64,000 bases of DNA from Aliidiomarina quisquiliarum (GTDB taxonomy: Bacteria > Pseudomonadota > Gammaproteobacteria > Enterobacterales > Alteromonadaceae), in assembly GCF_023922585.1 (NCBI RefSeq), contig NZ_JAMFTN010000010.1, positions 124,420 through 188,419 of the forward strand, read 5' to 3'. A program made the translations under genes and the position numbers. Under the pieces are notes generated by a model that worked only from the letters and a program-made list of their open reading frames with translations, was not told the origin of the DNA and did no database searches. This document shows, piece after piece, positions 35,722 through 44,863 of the stretch. Numbering within the stretch: position 1 is the first letter of the stretch; each line of letters begins with the position of its first letter.

Positions 35722-37959
35722 CTAATCACTTAATGTTATTTCTAGAAAAGGATCAAATGGATTAATACGCTGTAAGTCATCAAGCAGCTTTATTCGTTCT
35801 GCGCTATTGCCGCTGTATTGCAATAAAGCCAAGCGCAATTGGCGTTGATGCGGGTTAATAGCCAAGGCTGTTCGCAAAATAGCTAACGCCTCTTGCTGTG
35901 CACCGCTGTCGTAAGTGGCAACCGCCAGTACATAGGCATATTGGCTGTTGCCAGGGTCTAAACTATAGGCCTGCTGCAAATGTGTTATCGCCAAGGCTAA
36001 GTTACCTTGTCGCACTTGGCTTAAGGCCATGGCAAAGTGCAATGCCGCCGAATTAGGCTGACGCTGCAACTGCTGCTGCAAAAATTGCAGTGCCTGAGTT
36101 GGGTTTTGCACTTCAAGCCAATCGGCCCAGGCAATCATTGCCGGTATATAATTACTGTTGCGCTGTAAGGCTAACTGTAGGCTTGCCCCCACTTGGTGCT
36201 CGCGGCCAGTTAATTGGTACACACTGGCTAAATTAAAGTGCCCTTGTGCCGTTGCTAAATGGCGCTGCTGTAATTGCTCATATTCCATTAATAACGCCGG
36301 TGCAACGGGCTGTTGCAAGCCTATTAGCTGTTCCGCGGCGGTTACTCTTACGGCAGTGGCTTGGTCTTGTAACCAGCGCGGAAACTGCCCTTGCAACCAG
36401 GCAAAAGGCATCAGTGCGGTGGCGGCTTCTATAGCTGCGCGTCGTAGCAACGCATGCGAATGGTTGGCATAGCGCAGCACTAATTCTTGCGCCGCACTCG
36501 ACGGGTAGTTTGCCAGCTCGGTTAATAAAGCCGCTAAACGAATGGGTGGTTGTTGCTCTTGCTGTAACTGTTCAAGTAACGCTTGGGCGGCACCTTCTTC
36601 ACCCTGCCGGGCCATAAACAAAGTTTTGGCATAGCCGCCATCTCGCGCTTGCGCCGCAGGATACCACTGCTGAAACTGGGCAATAATAGCCGCTGGCGCT
36701 TGCTCTTGGTGGCAGCCTAAGCAGGCATCGGAATGGTTTAACTGCGCTGCTTGGGCAGGGTTTGGTGAAGAAAAGCTATGGTCATGGCGATAGTCATTAC
36801 CCATATAGGTGCGGCCTGGCATGTGGCAGCTAGTGCATTGGGCGCCAACTGAATCAACGGGGTGAAAATGATGCTCGCTACTGGTGTAGTCTTTGCTTTG
36901 TAAACGCTCGGTATTTAGCCCCGGGCGCGCAGCTTGCCCTTGCGGGTTGTGGCACTGACTACACACGGCATTGCCAGGGGCCCGCAAGGCGCCACTATGG
37001 GCATTATGGCAGTCACTACATACCACGCCCGCTTGCTGCATGTTACTTTGCACAAACGAGCCGTATTCAAATACTTCCTCAAGTATTTTGCCGTCTACTT
37101 CATATAAGTCGGCACTTAATGGGCTGAGTAAAAACTGCTCATGCACATCGGTCTCAGGGCTAAAGTCAGTAAGCTCAATGCGCCGACTATGGCACTGGGC
37201 ACAACTATTTAATTGCGTTTCAGCTTGGTTCAACGACACTTTAAAGCCTTTTAAGCCGTGCTCTGGCATGGGTTCTGCCGTAGCTGTTTTGGCCCAATTT
37301 ACATGCTCCGCAGCAGGCCCATGGCAGCTTTGGCAACCAACGCCTAGTGCCTGCCAAGTGGAATTGAAACGGTCCGTATTCGGGTCGTAATTGGCTTGGT
37401 AATTGGTAACATGGCAGCTAATACACTGCGTATTCGCCATATGTAGCGGTTGTTGCCAATGCAACGGGTGGCTCGTATCGTTCGCCTGTTCAGGATATAG
37501 GGCAAACCATTGTTGCAGCTCCGTGTCCCAGGCTTGCCCAAAGGCTTGCCAACGGCCTCGCTCTGTCGCCACTAAATATTGCTGCAAAGGCTGCCAACCA
37601 AAGGTATAAGCCACCGGAAAATGCTCTCGTTGACCATCGCCAGCCGGGCTAGTTAGCCAGTAATGCTGATCTTTTTGATAAAATCGGTCCGTATTGAATT
37701 GCCCCCGCACATAGTCTGGCGTGGCTACTGCCATTGCCATAGCATGGTCCGAACGCTGCCATTGTTGCACGTACTGTTGGTGACAACTGCCACACTGTTG
37801 CTCGTTTACCCAAGCAAACTCGGGCTCGGCTAGTTTTTGCCCAGCTAATTTAGCCTCTACTCTTTTAGGCGCAGTGAACAAAGTTACAGCTAAATAAACA
37901 ACTACAGCCGTGGTAAGTAATACTCCAACGCCTCGAACAATATTTTTACGGGTAAGCAT
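35722..37959 (-). CDS. Octaheme cytochrome c with HEAT-like and TPR domains
   Basis: A protein of about 745 residues. One N-terminal membrane helix (about residues 9-29) exports and anchors it. Eight CxxCH haem motifs follow, with first cysteines near residues 56, 179, 209, 253, 314, 333, 375 and 413. Residues about 440-555 are Ala/Leu/Gln-rich helical repeats (HEAT-like) and about 565-740 are TPR repeats (ALHFAMALSQVRQGNLALA and ALAILRTALAINP types). This resembles cytochrome c554/c552-family multihaem proteins with TPR tails in marine gammaproteobacteria. Function unknown; electron transfer with a partner docked on the repeats is an inference. ATG 37959 is chosen; a GTG seven codons upstream is possible. 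Confidence 0.88.
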   Translation of the reverse strand: MLTRKNIVRGVGVLLTTAVVVYLAVTLFTAPKRVEAKLAGQKLAEPEFAWVNEQQCGSCHQQYVQQWQRSDHAMAMAVATPDYVRGQFNTDRFYQKDQHYWLTSPAGDGQREHFPVAYTFGWQPLQQYLVATERGRWQAFGQAWDTELQQWFALYPEQANDTSHPLHWQQPLHMANTQCISCHVTNYQANYDPNTDRFNSTWQALGVGCQSCHGPAAEHVNWAKTATAEPMPEHGLKGFKVSLNQAETQLNSCAQCHSRRIELTDFSPETDVHEQFLLSPLSADLYEVDGKILEEVFEYGSFVQSNMQQAGVVCSDCHNAHSGALRAPGNAVCSQCHNPQGQAARPGLNTERLQSKDYTSSEHHFHPVDSVGAQCTSCHMPGRTYMGNDYRHDHSFSSPNPAQAAQLNHSDACLGCHQEQAPAAIIAQFQQWYPAAQARDGGYAKTLFMARQGEEGAAQALLEQLQQEQQPPIRLAALLTELANYPSSAAQELVLRYANHSHALLRRAAIEAATALMPFAWLQGQFPRWLQDQATAVRVTAAEQLIGLQQPVAPALLMEYEQLQQRHLATAQGHFNLASVYQLTGREHQVGASLQLALQRNSNYIPAMIAWADWLEVQNPTQALQFLQQQLQRQPNSAALHFAMALSQVRQGNLALAITHLQQAYSLDPGNSQYAYVLAVATYDSGAQQEALAILRTALAINPHQRQLRLALLQYSGNSAERIKLLDDLQRINPFDPFLEITLSD

Positions 37960-38138
37960 ATAAATTTCCGCTACCACCACATGGTTAGTTTTTCACCAGC
38001 AAGTTAAGCTATTAATGTTCACTAAGTCAACTAATACCACCGTATTGCTAGCACAGAACTCTGTTATACTAGTTCAATCATAAAACTAAACGCGACCGTT
38101 GTTTGCCGCTCGTGCCTATAAAAGCTGATCTAATCACT

Positions 38139-39530
38139 ATGTCTGAAGTAATACCCACGCCAGCGTACTTTAACCATTTGCCACTGAACCAAGCGCTGCT
38201 CAACAGCGTTGCAGCAGCAGGGTTTCAGCACATGACCCCAGTACAAGCCCTTAGCTTGCCTACTATTTTGCAAGGCAACGACGTTATCGTGCAGGCCGAA
38301 ACCGGCTCGGGCAAAACCGCCGCCTTTGCCCTTGGTATTTTAGCCAAGCTCGAATTAGCGCAACTATTACCTCAAGCCCTGGTACTTTGCCCTACTCGTG
38401 AACTAGCCGAGCAAGTGGCTGAAGCTATTCGAGGCCTGGCAAAAACCATGGCAAACGTAAAAGTACTCACCTTATGTGGTGGTGTGCCCGTTCGGTCACA
38501 AATAGCCTCGCTGGAACACGGCGCCCATATATTAGTTGGTACGCCTGGTCGTATTTTGGACCACTTAGGCCAAAACAGAATTGACTTTACTAAATTACAT
38601 ACGCTGGTTTTAGATGAAGCCGACCGTATGTTAGAAATGGGCTTTCAGGATGATCTCAGCGCAATTATTGCCAAAACACCAACCGCGCGACAAACACTGC
38701 TGTTTAGTGCAACTTACCCTTCTGGAATTCAACAACTCAGCCAAGGCGTGAGCAAAAACGCCAACCATATCGAAGTCGCCAGCACCCAAACGCAAGTTAA
38801 CATTACCCAGCATTTTTATGATGTAAGCGACACCTCGGAAAACTATGCGGTCGAGCAATTATTATTAACTCAACAGCCCAGCAACTGTATTGTGTTTTGC
38901 AACACCCGCGCCGAAACCCAAAACATAGCTAATCAGCTCAAAAATAAAGGCTTTAGTGCACTGGCATTGCACGGCGACTTAGAACAAAAAGAACGCGACC
39001 AAACCATGGTGCAATTTAGTAACGGCAGCGCCCGTATTTTAGTCGCCACCGACGTTGCTGCACGTGGTCTCGATATTGCTGAACTCGACTTAGTAATAAG
39101 TGTCAATATGGCCCATGATCTCGACACCCACACCCACCGTATTGGCCGCACAGGTCGTGCCGGCGCCGAAGGCTTAGCCATTACCTTAATTGCCCAGCAA
39201 GACGATTATAAAATGCGCTTATTAGAAGACACCCTAAGCGCCCCTATTCAATTACTGCCATTACCTAGCGCCCCAAGTGGCAATAAACCCTTAGCAGCAG
39301 AATTTGTTACTTTGCAATTAAGCGGCGGTAAAAAAGACAAATTGCGCCCAGGTGACATAGTAGGTGCGCTTACACGCGACAAAAAACTAACCATGGCCGA
39401 CATTGGTAAAATAAAAGTGCAAAGCAACTGGGCTTTTGTGGCAGTAAAAGTAAGCCATGCCAAACATGCTTTAGCATTACTAAATGGCGATCGGATTAAA
39501 GGCAAACGTTTTCGTACTCAAGCACTGTAA
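38139..39530 (+). CDS. dbpA: ATP-dependent RNA helicase DbpA
   Basis: A 463-residue DEAD-box helicase. Q motif FQHMTPVQA, motif I AETGSGKT, motif II DEAD within LVLDEADRM, motif III SAT, and motif VI HRIGRTGRAG are present. The C-terminal domain (LRPGDIVGALTRDKKLTMADIG) is the RRM-like DbpA domain that recognises 23S rRNA hairpin 92, so it acts in 50S assembly. I use ATG 38139 (MSEVIPTPAYF); a TTG 12 codons earlier opens the frame but lacks support. It is divergent from the cytochrome operon and followed by a strong terminator. Confidence 0.95.
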   Translation: MSEVIPTPAYFNHLPLNQALLNSVAAAGFQHMTPVQALSLPTILQGNDVIVQAETGSGKTAAFALGILAKLELAQLLPQALVLCPTRELAEQVAEAIRGLAKTMANVKVLTLCGGVPVRSQIASLEHGAHILVGTPGRILDHLGQNRIDFTKLHTLVLDEADRMLEMGFQDDLSAIIAKTPTARQTLLFSATYPSGIQQLSQGVSKNANHIEVASTQTQVNITQHFYDVSDTSENYAVEQLLLTQQPSNCIVFCNTRAETQNIANQLKNKGFSALALHGDLEQKERDQTMVQFSNGSARILVATDVAARGLDIAELDLVISVNMAHDLDTHTHRIGRTGRAGAEGLAITLIAQQDDYKMRLLEDTLSAPIQLLPLPSAPSGNKPLAAEFVTLQLSGGKKDKLRPGDIVGALTRDKKLTMADIGKIKVQSNWAFVAVKVSHAKHALALLNGDRIKGKRFRTQAL

Positions 39531-39566
39531 ACACTATATTAGTGCGTGCACTGAAAATAGTTCACC

Positions 39567-39598
39567 AAAAAAAAAGTCGCCCGCAGGCGACTTTTTTT
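39567..39598. terminator. Bidirectional terminator between dbpA and the peroxiredoxin gene
   Basis: GTCGCC (39576-39581) and GGCGAC (39586-39591) pair around a CGCA tetraloop. Nine A residues precede and seven T residues follow the stem, so it can stop transcription from both convergent genes. Confidence 0.95.
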
Positions 39599-39622
39599 AA
39601 TACTTACTTAGTAGCAGTTAGC

Positions 39623-40228
39623 TTATAGCTTGTCTGCGTTTTTAGTTAGGTAAGCAGCAACGCCAGCAGCGTCAGCTTGCATACCTTCGTCGCCTGCTTT
39701 CCAACCTGCAGGGCAAACTTCACCGTGCTCGTCGTGGAAGTTTAGCGCGTCTACCATGCGTAACATTTCGTCAATATCACGGCCTAATGGCAAGTCGTTT
39801 ACTACTTGGTGACGTACCACACCTTCTTCATCAATTAAGAACGAAGCACGGAATGCTACGCCAGCTTCAGGATGTTCAATGTCGTAAGCTTTAATAATTT
39901 CGCGCTTAATGTCAGCAACAAGAGGGTATTTCACTGGACCAATACCACCGTCTTCAACAGCCGTATTGCGCCATGCACTATGGCTAAACTGTGAATCAAT
40001 TGAACAACCAACTACGACCACACCACGCTTTTCAAAATCAGCTAAACGCTTGTCGAACGCAATCAGTTCTGAAGGACAAACGAAAGTGAAGTCTAATGGG
40101 TAGAAAAACAAAACTGCCTTTTTACCTTTAATAAAATCACTAAAAATGAAGTTCTCAACAATCTCACCGTTACCCATTACGGTAGCAGCCGTGAAATCAG
40201 GGGCCTGGCGGCCTACTAATACAGCCAT
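39623..40228 (-). CDS. 2-Cys peroxiredoxin (AhpC/Prx1 family)
   Basis: A 201-residue thiol peroxidase. The peroxidatic cysteine is in FYPLDFTFVCPSE and the resolving cysteine in GEVCPAGW near residue 170, the typical 2-Cys arrangement of Prx1/AhpC enzymes. The sequence is closer to the Prx1-like 'peroxiredoxin C' of marine gammaproteobacteria than to E. coli AhpC (187 residues). No ahpF neighbour is present, so reduction by thioredoxin is more likely. It lies 63 bp after grxD on the same strand, close to sodB, giving an oxidative-stress neighbourhood. Confidence 0.94.
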   Translation of the reverse strand: MAVLVGRQAPDFTAATVMGNGEIVENFIFSDFIKGKKAVLFFYPLDFTFVCPSELIAFDKRLADFEKRGVVVVGCSIDSQFSHSAWRNTAVEDGGIGPVKYPLVADIKREIIKAYDIEHPEAGVAFRASFLIDEEGVVRHQVVNDLPLGRDIDEMLRMVDALNFHDEHGEVCPAGWKAGDEGMQADAAGVAAYLTKNADKL

Positions 40229-40291
40229 GTTTAATCTCCATGTTTAACTAGTTAATGTAAAAAATAATAAAACTGCGAATTTATTTGCAAA

Positions 40292-40651
40292 TTATTCCGC
40301 TGCCGACTCTTCTGGAGCTGCATCGGCAATAATAGTTTGCAATTCACCCTGCTGGAACATTTCTAAAATAATGTCACAGCCACCAATTAACTCGCCTTTT
40401 ACCCATAGTTGCGGGAAGGTCGGCCAATTAGCAATTTTTGGTAACTCAGCGCGAATATCAGGATTCTGCAAAATATCCACGTAAGCAAAAGGCTTACCGC
40501 AATTCATTAACGCTTGCGAAGCCTGCGATGAAAAACCACAGCTTGGCAGCTTAGGTGAACCTTTCATATATAAAAGAATTGGATTTTCAGCTATTTGCTC
40601 TTTAATGCGTGTATGTACTTCTTGCACCTGATCTGCGTTTTCATTCTGCAT
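40292..40651 (-). CDS. grxD: Monothiol glutaredoxin Grx4
   Basis: A 119-residue CGFS-type glutaredoxin (motif PSCGFSSQ near residue 37), with WPTFPQLWVKGELIGGCDI as the glutathione-binding segment. CGFS glutaredoxins bind a bridging [2Fe-2S] cluster and deliver it to apo-proteins, often with BolA. It has an acidic C-terminal tail (AAPEESAAE). It is divergent from sodB, as in E. coli. Confidence 0.97.
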   Translation of the reverse strand: MQNENADQVQEVHTRIKEQIAENPILLYMKGSPKLPSCGFSSQASQALMNCGKPFAYVDILQNPDIRAELPKIANWPTFPQLWVKGELIGGCDIILEMFQQGELQTIIADAAPEESAAE

Positions 40652-40817
40652 TGTCTCTTACTCCGCTCCAAATCGGTCAACGAGCTTTATTGTAACACAG
40701 ACTATTTGTGTTCGCGCCCTTGAAATATACTACCACTGCCCATATATCTAAAGGAGTACGCAAAAAAACTTTAGCCCTAGAGGTACACCCTTTAAGTGCG
40801 CTATACTGAATCGCAAG

Positions 40818-40846
40818 GGTCGTGTGCTGTTATTCTTCACACGACC
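40818..40846 (+). promoter_or_regulatory. Inverted repeat in the sodB 5' region
   Basis: GGTCGTGTG (40818-40826) and CACACGACC (40838-40846) form a perfect 9-bp inverted repeat with an 11-base loop. It begins 10 bp after a TATACT (-10-like, 40802-40807) and ends 39 bp before the sodB ATG, so it would be in the 5' leader RNA or be an operator next to the start site. It is not followed by a T-run. Confidence 0.6.
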
Positions 40847-40885
40847 GACTCATCATAACAATTAACGTATAACGGAGAGCAGACT

Positions 40886-41467
40886 ATGGCTTTTGAATTA
40901 CCCGCACTTCCTTACGAAATGAACGCTTTAGAACCACATATTTCAGCTGAAACATTAGAGTACCACTATGGTAAGCATCACCAAACCTATGTGACTAACT
41001 TAAATAACCTAACAGCTGGCACCGATATGGCTGGTAAGTCATTAGAGGAAATCGTTCGTACTTCAGACGGTGGCCTGTTCAACAACGCTGCCCAAGTATG
41101 GAACCACACCTTCTACTGGCATTGCCTCAGCCCAAATGGCGGCGGTGAGCCAACAGGTGCTTTAGCCGAAGCAATTAACGCTAAATGGGGTTCCTTTGAC
41201 AAGTTCAAAGAAGCTTTCACCACTAGTGCAGTAACTAACTTTGGCTCTTCCTGGACCTGGTTAGTAAAAACTGCAGACGGTAGCCTCGACATTGTTAACA
41301 CCAGTAATGCCGCAACACCACTTACGCAAGAAGGTGTAACGCCAATTATGACCGTTGACCTGTGGGAGCATGCCTACTACATCGACTTCCGTAACGCCCG
41401 TCCAAAGTATATGGATGCCTTCTGGGCATTAATTAACTGGGAATTCGCAACAGCGAACTTTGCTTAA
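40886..41467 (+). CDS. sodB: Iron superoxide dismutase
   Basis: A 193-residue Fe-SOD. Metal ligands are in [12 protein letters not shown] (His near 27), WNHTFYWHC (His near 74) and DLWEHAYY (Asp and His near 157-161). The [14 protein letters not shown] and GGGEPTG segments are typical of iron, not manganese, enzymes. GGAG lies ahead of the ATG. It is followed by a strong terminator and preceded by a 9-bp inverted repeat. No signal peptide, so cytoplasmic. Confidence 0.97.
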   Translation: MAFELPALPYEMNALEPHISAETLEYHYGKHHQTYVTNLNNLTAGTDMAGKSLEEIVRTSDGGLFNNAAQVWNHTFYWHCLSPNGGGEPTGALAEAINAKWGSFDKFKEAFTTSAVTNFGSSWTWLVKTADGSLDIVNTSNAATPLTQEGVTPIMTVDLWEHAYYIDFRNARPKYMDAFWALINWEFATANFA

Positions 41468-41490
41468 TTAATACCCCTTAAGGGTGAATG

Positions 41491-41518
41491 AAAAAAGCGA
41501 GCCACAGCTCGCTTTTTT
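41491..41518. terminator. Bidirectional terminator between sodB and fadR
   Basis: AAAAAAGCGAGC and GCTCGCTTTTTT pair perfectly around a CACA loop, with A-run before and T-run after, serving both convergent genes. Confidence 0.95.
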
Positions 41519-41542
41519 GTTGCTTGTGAAAGCAGTTTAGCC

Positions 41543-42262
41543 CTATTCGACTAAGTTTTCTGGAATGGTATCGCGAATTTGCTGCCAAATTTCCGCCGAA
41601 TCATAACCATATTGGCGCACTAACTTCATCGCTTCGTTATGCTCACCAATGGCCGCTAAACTGGCTAACTTGGCATAATACTGCCGTGCTAACTCGCGCG
41701 CTTCAGGCTTAGAAAAATAAAACTGGCCAATACGCGCATATAAACCTTTAAAACCATTAAGCACCAGCACATACACTTTATTACCTGAGGCATGGGCCAG
41801 CTCTTGATTCAATTTATAATCGAACTCGGCAAAAGCGCGGCCATTGTCTTCTAAGCCTTCCGCACCTGTTAAGGCTAATAATGCGCGATCTTTATTGTGC
41901 CGCAAGGCGGCGCGAATATAAATTGCACTAATATTGGTGCGGGCCGACAATAAGTCGTCAATCAAGTCAGGCATGCCTTCTTCGTCAAGGCGTGCCAATG
42001 TTTCTAATATGTTTAATCCCGAGGTTTCCCAAAAATTGTTCACTTGGGTGGGCTTACCATGCTGAATGGTTAACCAACCGTCGCGGGCTAAACGCTGTAA
42101 TACTTCCCGTAACGTGGTACGGGTAACGCCGATTAATTCTGAAAGCTCACGCTCTGCGGGCAAAATTGAACCTGGCGCAAAGTCACCTTTCCAGATTGAT
42201 TTTACAATGAACTCTTCGGCAAAGCCGGCTGGGCTTTTTGCTTTAATAATCATGTGTGCCAA
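41543..42262 (-). CDS. fadR: Fatty acid metabolism regulator FadR
   Basis: A 239-residue GntR-family regulator nearly collinear with E. coli FadR. The winged helix contains [20 protein letters not shown] and [25 protein letters not shown]; the C-terminal acyl-CoA-binding domain is helical. It represses beta-oxidation genes and activates fabA/fabB unless long-chain acyl-CoA binds. The start is either a TTG (used here, with AGGA at good spacing) or the ATG three codons later, which matches the family start. The fadD gene lies 4 kb away on the same strand. Confidence 0.95.
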   Translation of the reverse strand: MAHMIIKAKSPAGFAEEFIVKSIWKGDFAPGSILPAERELSELIGVTRTTLREVLQRLARDGWLTIQHGKPTQVNNFWETSGLNILETLARLDEEGMPDLIDDLLSARTNISAIYIRAALRHNKDRALLALTGAEGLEDNGRAFAEFDYKLNQELAHASGNKVYVLVLNGFKGLYARIGQFYFSKPEARELARQYYAKLASLAAIGEHNEAMKLVRQYGYDSAEIWQQIRDTIPENLVE

Positions 42263-42467
42263 AATTCAAATCCTGTAGTGCTGCATTTGGTTCGTCAAAC
42301 GCGACTATCCATTTGCAATCTTAAATTGTAACCTGTGCGGAATGGTCGGACAAGCTTTAAACTAGCATCACAGTATAGGTACTACTGTGTTATCTTCAGC
42401 ATCATTTACCTTGCCACAGCCATTGTTAACCACTTTTGCTTAAACATCGTACATAAAGGGCACTTTA

Positions 42468-43001
42468 ATGAACCACAGGTATTCCCAAAGTCTTGCTAAC
42501 TGGCCTTCGCTACGTTGGCCATGGCTACTGTTAGCTAGTACAGCTACCGCACTAACCCTAACGGCACTTTATTTTCAACACAGCATGCACCTAGCCCCAT
42601 GCGAACAGTGTATTTACCAACGCACCGCCGTTATTGCCATAGCTCTAGGCGCTTGGTTTACCGCCATAAACCCGCAGCTGCTCATTTTTCGCTTAGTGGG
42701 CTATAGCAGTTGGTTAGGCGCTGCCATTGCAGGCTTTTCCAGTGCCCACTATCATGTTTGGCTGCAAACTGGCATCAATGCCATGTTCGCTAGCTGTAAT
42801 TTAGAACCTAACTTTCCTAGTTGGCTACCACTACACGAACTGCTCCCCAGTGTATTTGCTGTCACTGGCCTTTGTAGCGACGTAGACTGGAGCTTCTTAG
42901 GGCTCGTTATGAGCCAATGGATGCGTATTATATTTGCCCTTTATATAAGCGTGGCTGTCTTCATTATTAGCTACCGTTTATGGAAACTACGGCGCTTTTA
43001 A
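42468..43001 (+). CDS. dsbB: Disulfide bond formation protein DsbB
   Basis: A 177-residue four-helix membrane protein that reoxidises DsbA and passes electrons to quinone. The first redox pair is Cys45/Cys48 (CEQC) and the second pair Cys110 and Cys136, both in periplasmic loops; IYQRTA after the first pair is part of the quinone site. Length equals E. coli DsbB. The fadR-dsbB closeness is conserved, but nhaB, which lies between them in E. coli, is absent here. Confidence 0.95.
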   Translation: MNHRYSQSLANWPSLRWPWLLLASTATALTLTALYFQHSMHLAPCEQCIYQRTAVIAIALGAWFTAINPQLLIFRLVGYSSWLGAAIAGFSSAHYHVWLQTGINAMFASCNLEPNFPSWLPLHELLPSVFAVTGLCSDVDWSFLGLVMSQWMRIIFALYISVAVFIISYRLWKLRRF

Positions 43002-43012
43002 CCACTTAAACC

Positions 43013-43507
43013 TTAAGGCGCTGTAAATAACGGCCACTTAATAATAAGCATATCGTCTTCGTCTACTTCGTCGGCGTCGGAATATAGCGCATAGCCGGTG
43101 GTTGCCATGCCGGCTTCGATCATTAAGGTGCGTGAACCTTTATGCAATAAAGGATGCCAACTCGGTAACGAGCGCCCTTCTGCCAACCGCCGATAAGCAC
43201 AGCTTGGCGGCATAAAGTGAATATGCTCCATTTGCTCTGCCGTTAGCACCACGCACGAAGGCACATACTCTAGCCGCGTGGAATAATGCCGGCAGCGTCC
43301 ACTTTCCGTATCCAGCAGCTGACACGCCACATTAATAAAGTGCATGGTGTCATCGGCCCGCATGGGCGCGTCGTCGTCCACATCGTCTCGGGCTTCCAGC
43401 ACCTTATGTAAACAGCACTTACCGCAGCCGTCACACAACGACTCCCATTCTTGTTGGGTCATTTCATGCAGGGATTTGCGTTGCCAAAATGGCACTTCAG
43501 CAGCCAT
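43013..43507 (-). CDS. ycgN: YcgN family CxxCxxCC protein
   Basis: A 164-residue protein of the UPF0260/YkgJ-like group. A cysteine cluster CDGCGKCCLHK near residue 25 and later Cys in INVACQLLD, GRCRHY, PSCVVL and PPSCAYR could bind a metal or Fe-S cluster. The N-terminus PFWQRKSLHEMTQQEWESLC is typical of the family. Function unknown. It is 9 bp downstream of the lytic transglycosylase gene on the same strand; ycgL is the gene before that, so ycgL and ycgN stay together as in enterobacteria. Confidence 0.93.
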   Translation of the reverse strand: MAAEVPFWQRKSLHEMTQQEWESLCDGCGKCCLHKVLEARDDVDDDAPMRADDTMHFINVACQLLDTESGRCRHYSTRLEYVPSCVVLTAEQMEHIHFMPPSCAYRRLAEGRSLPSWHPLLHKGSRTLMIEAGMATTGYALYSDADEVDEDDMLIIKWPLFTAP

Positions 43508-43516
43508 AATTATAAT

Positions 43517-44494
43517 TTAGCGGCCAAGTTGAATACGGTCGGCCAAGTGACCCACCACCACCACAAAGTAACTAGACCGGTTCCACTTCATGAGCACATC
43601 CCAGTTTTGATAGCTTAAAAAAATACGCCCGTTCTCGTCATCGGGAATAACCAAACCCGCTTCAATATCACGGCTAGGTAGGTCGCTACCGTCATAACGG
43701 CGCACCCCTAAGGCTTGCCACTCTGCTAGGGTACGTTTGTTGTTACGGCCAGCCAGCTCTAGGTTGAAGTTTTCTGGCAACCGCACTTGTCGGCCCCAGG
43801 TTTTGCTATCGTCCCAACCCGATTGAGCTAAGTAGTTTGCCGCCGATGCAAATACATCACCTTGGCTGTTCCAAATATCAATTTTTCCGTCTTTATCATA
43901 ATCTACTGCATAGGCCAAAAATGAACTTGGCATAAACTGGGTTTGGCCCATTGCCCCCGCCCACGAACCACGCATTTGTTCAGGGTCAATATGCCCTGCC
44001 TCGATAATTTCTAAGGCTTGCATTAGCTGCTTTTTAAAAAATTCCTCTCGCCGCCCTTCGTAGGCCATAGTGGCTAGGGCCGACACTACCTTGAAGTTAC
44101 CAGTAAAGCGGCCAAAGTTGGTTTCAACTCCCCATAAAGCCACAATAAAGCGCGGCTGCACCCCATATTCAGCACCCACAGCTTCTAGCAGCTCGCGGTG
44201 CTTGTTATACATTTCAATACCTTGACGCACCTTCCAGTCGGGTACTGCTTTAGGCAAATAAGTGTCTAAGGTAAGTTTGAATTCAGGCTGATTGCGATCT
44301 GCCGACACAGCGCGCTCGTAAAAGCTTACATCGGCAAAGGCCCGTTCAATGGTAGCGGCCGAAAACCCTTGCTCCCGCGCTTCAGCTTTCAACTGCTCTA
44401 CATAAGCTGGAAAGCCAGCCGGATCGGCAGCAAAAGCCGTATAACTAAATAACAGCAAAGACGCCGCTAACAACTTAGTAAACCAACGTGTCAT
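43517..44494 (-). CDS. Lytic murein transglycosylase, MltB-like
   Basis: A 325-residue periplasmic enzyme with a signal peptide (about residues 1-22, FAADPAG cleavage region). The catalytic Glu is in ALWGVETNFGRF near residue 125, followed by WAGAMGQTQFMPSSFLAYAVDYDKDG-type segments of the SLT_2/MltB family. It cleaves the MurNAc-GlcNAc bond to give 1,6-anhydro ends. No lipobox, so soluble, unlike E. coli MltB. It sits between ycgL and ycgN, an arrangement seen in Shewanella-like genomes. Confidence 0.92.
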   Translation of the reverse strand: MTRWFTKLLAASLLLFSYTAFAADPAGFPAYVEQLKAEAREQGFSAATIERAFADVSFYERAVSADRNQPEFKLTLDTYLPKAVPDWKVRQGIEMYNKHRELLEAVGAEYGVQPRFIVALWGVETNFGRFTGNFKVVSALATMAYEGRREEFFKKQLMQALEIIEAGHIDPEQMRGSWAGAMGQTQFMPSSFLAYAVDYDKDGKIDIWNSQGDVFASAANYLAQSGWDDSKTWGRQVRLPENFNLELAGRNNKRTLAEWQALGVRRYDGSDLPSRDIEAGLVIPDDENGRIFLSYQNWDVLMKWNRSSYFVVVVGHLADRIQLGR

Positions 44495-44518
44495 GCCTTA
44501 CTCCTTGCAATGTGATTA

Positions 44519-44815
44519 TTATTTCTTTGAAATATGCGCTGTGTATTCTGGCGACGCAATCGGTAACAGGCTGTCGTGTGCAGGTGGTAACTGCAAAAAA
44601 TAGCCCGGTTCGTTAAAATGCGCCAATAACTCTGCTCCAGTTAAGCGTGCGTATTTTCGCTCTGGCTTAACCAATAAATTCATTGCTATGTGCTGCGGTG
44701 TAAACAAGGTTTGCAGCGCCTCTGGCAAAGCGTCAAAGTCGGCGTCTTTGGGTAAATATAAATAGGTGTCGGCCTTCTTTGGCGACCTTAATACCACACA
44801 CAAATTAATTGCCAT
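44519..44815 (-). CDS. ycgL: YcgL domain protein
   Basis: A 98-residue protein with the YcgL fold signature: VVLRSPKKADTYLYL near the start, DALPEALQTLF in the middle and EPGYFLQLPP near residue 75. Function is not established. It lies between rnd and the lytic transglycosylase, on the same strand. Confidence 0.92.
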   Translation of the reverse strand: MAINLCVVLRSPKKADTYLYLPKDADFDALPEALQTLFTPQHIAMNLLVKPERKYARLTGAELLAHFNEPGYFLQLPPAHDSLLPIASPEYTAHISKK

Positions 44816-44863
44816 GCTTTACTCTTTTTTTAATGAATTGAAAACCTCAGCGCAAGCCAGCAG

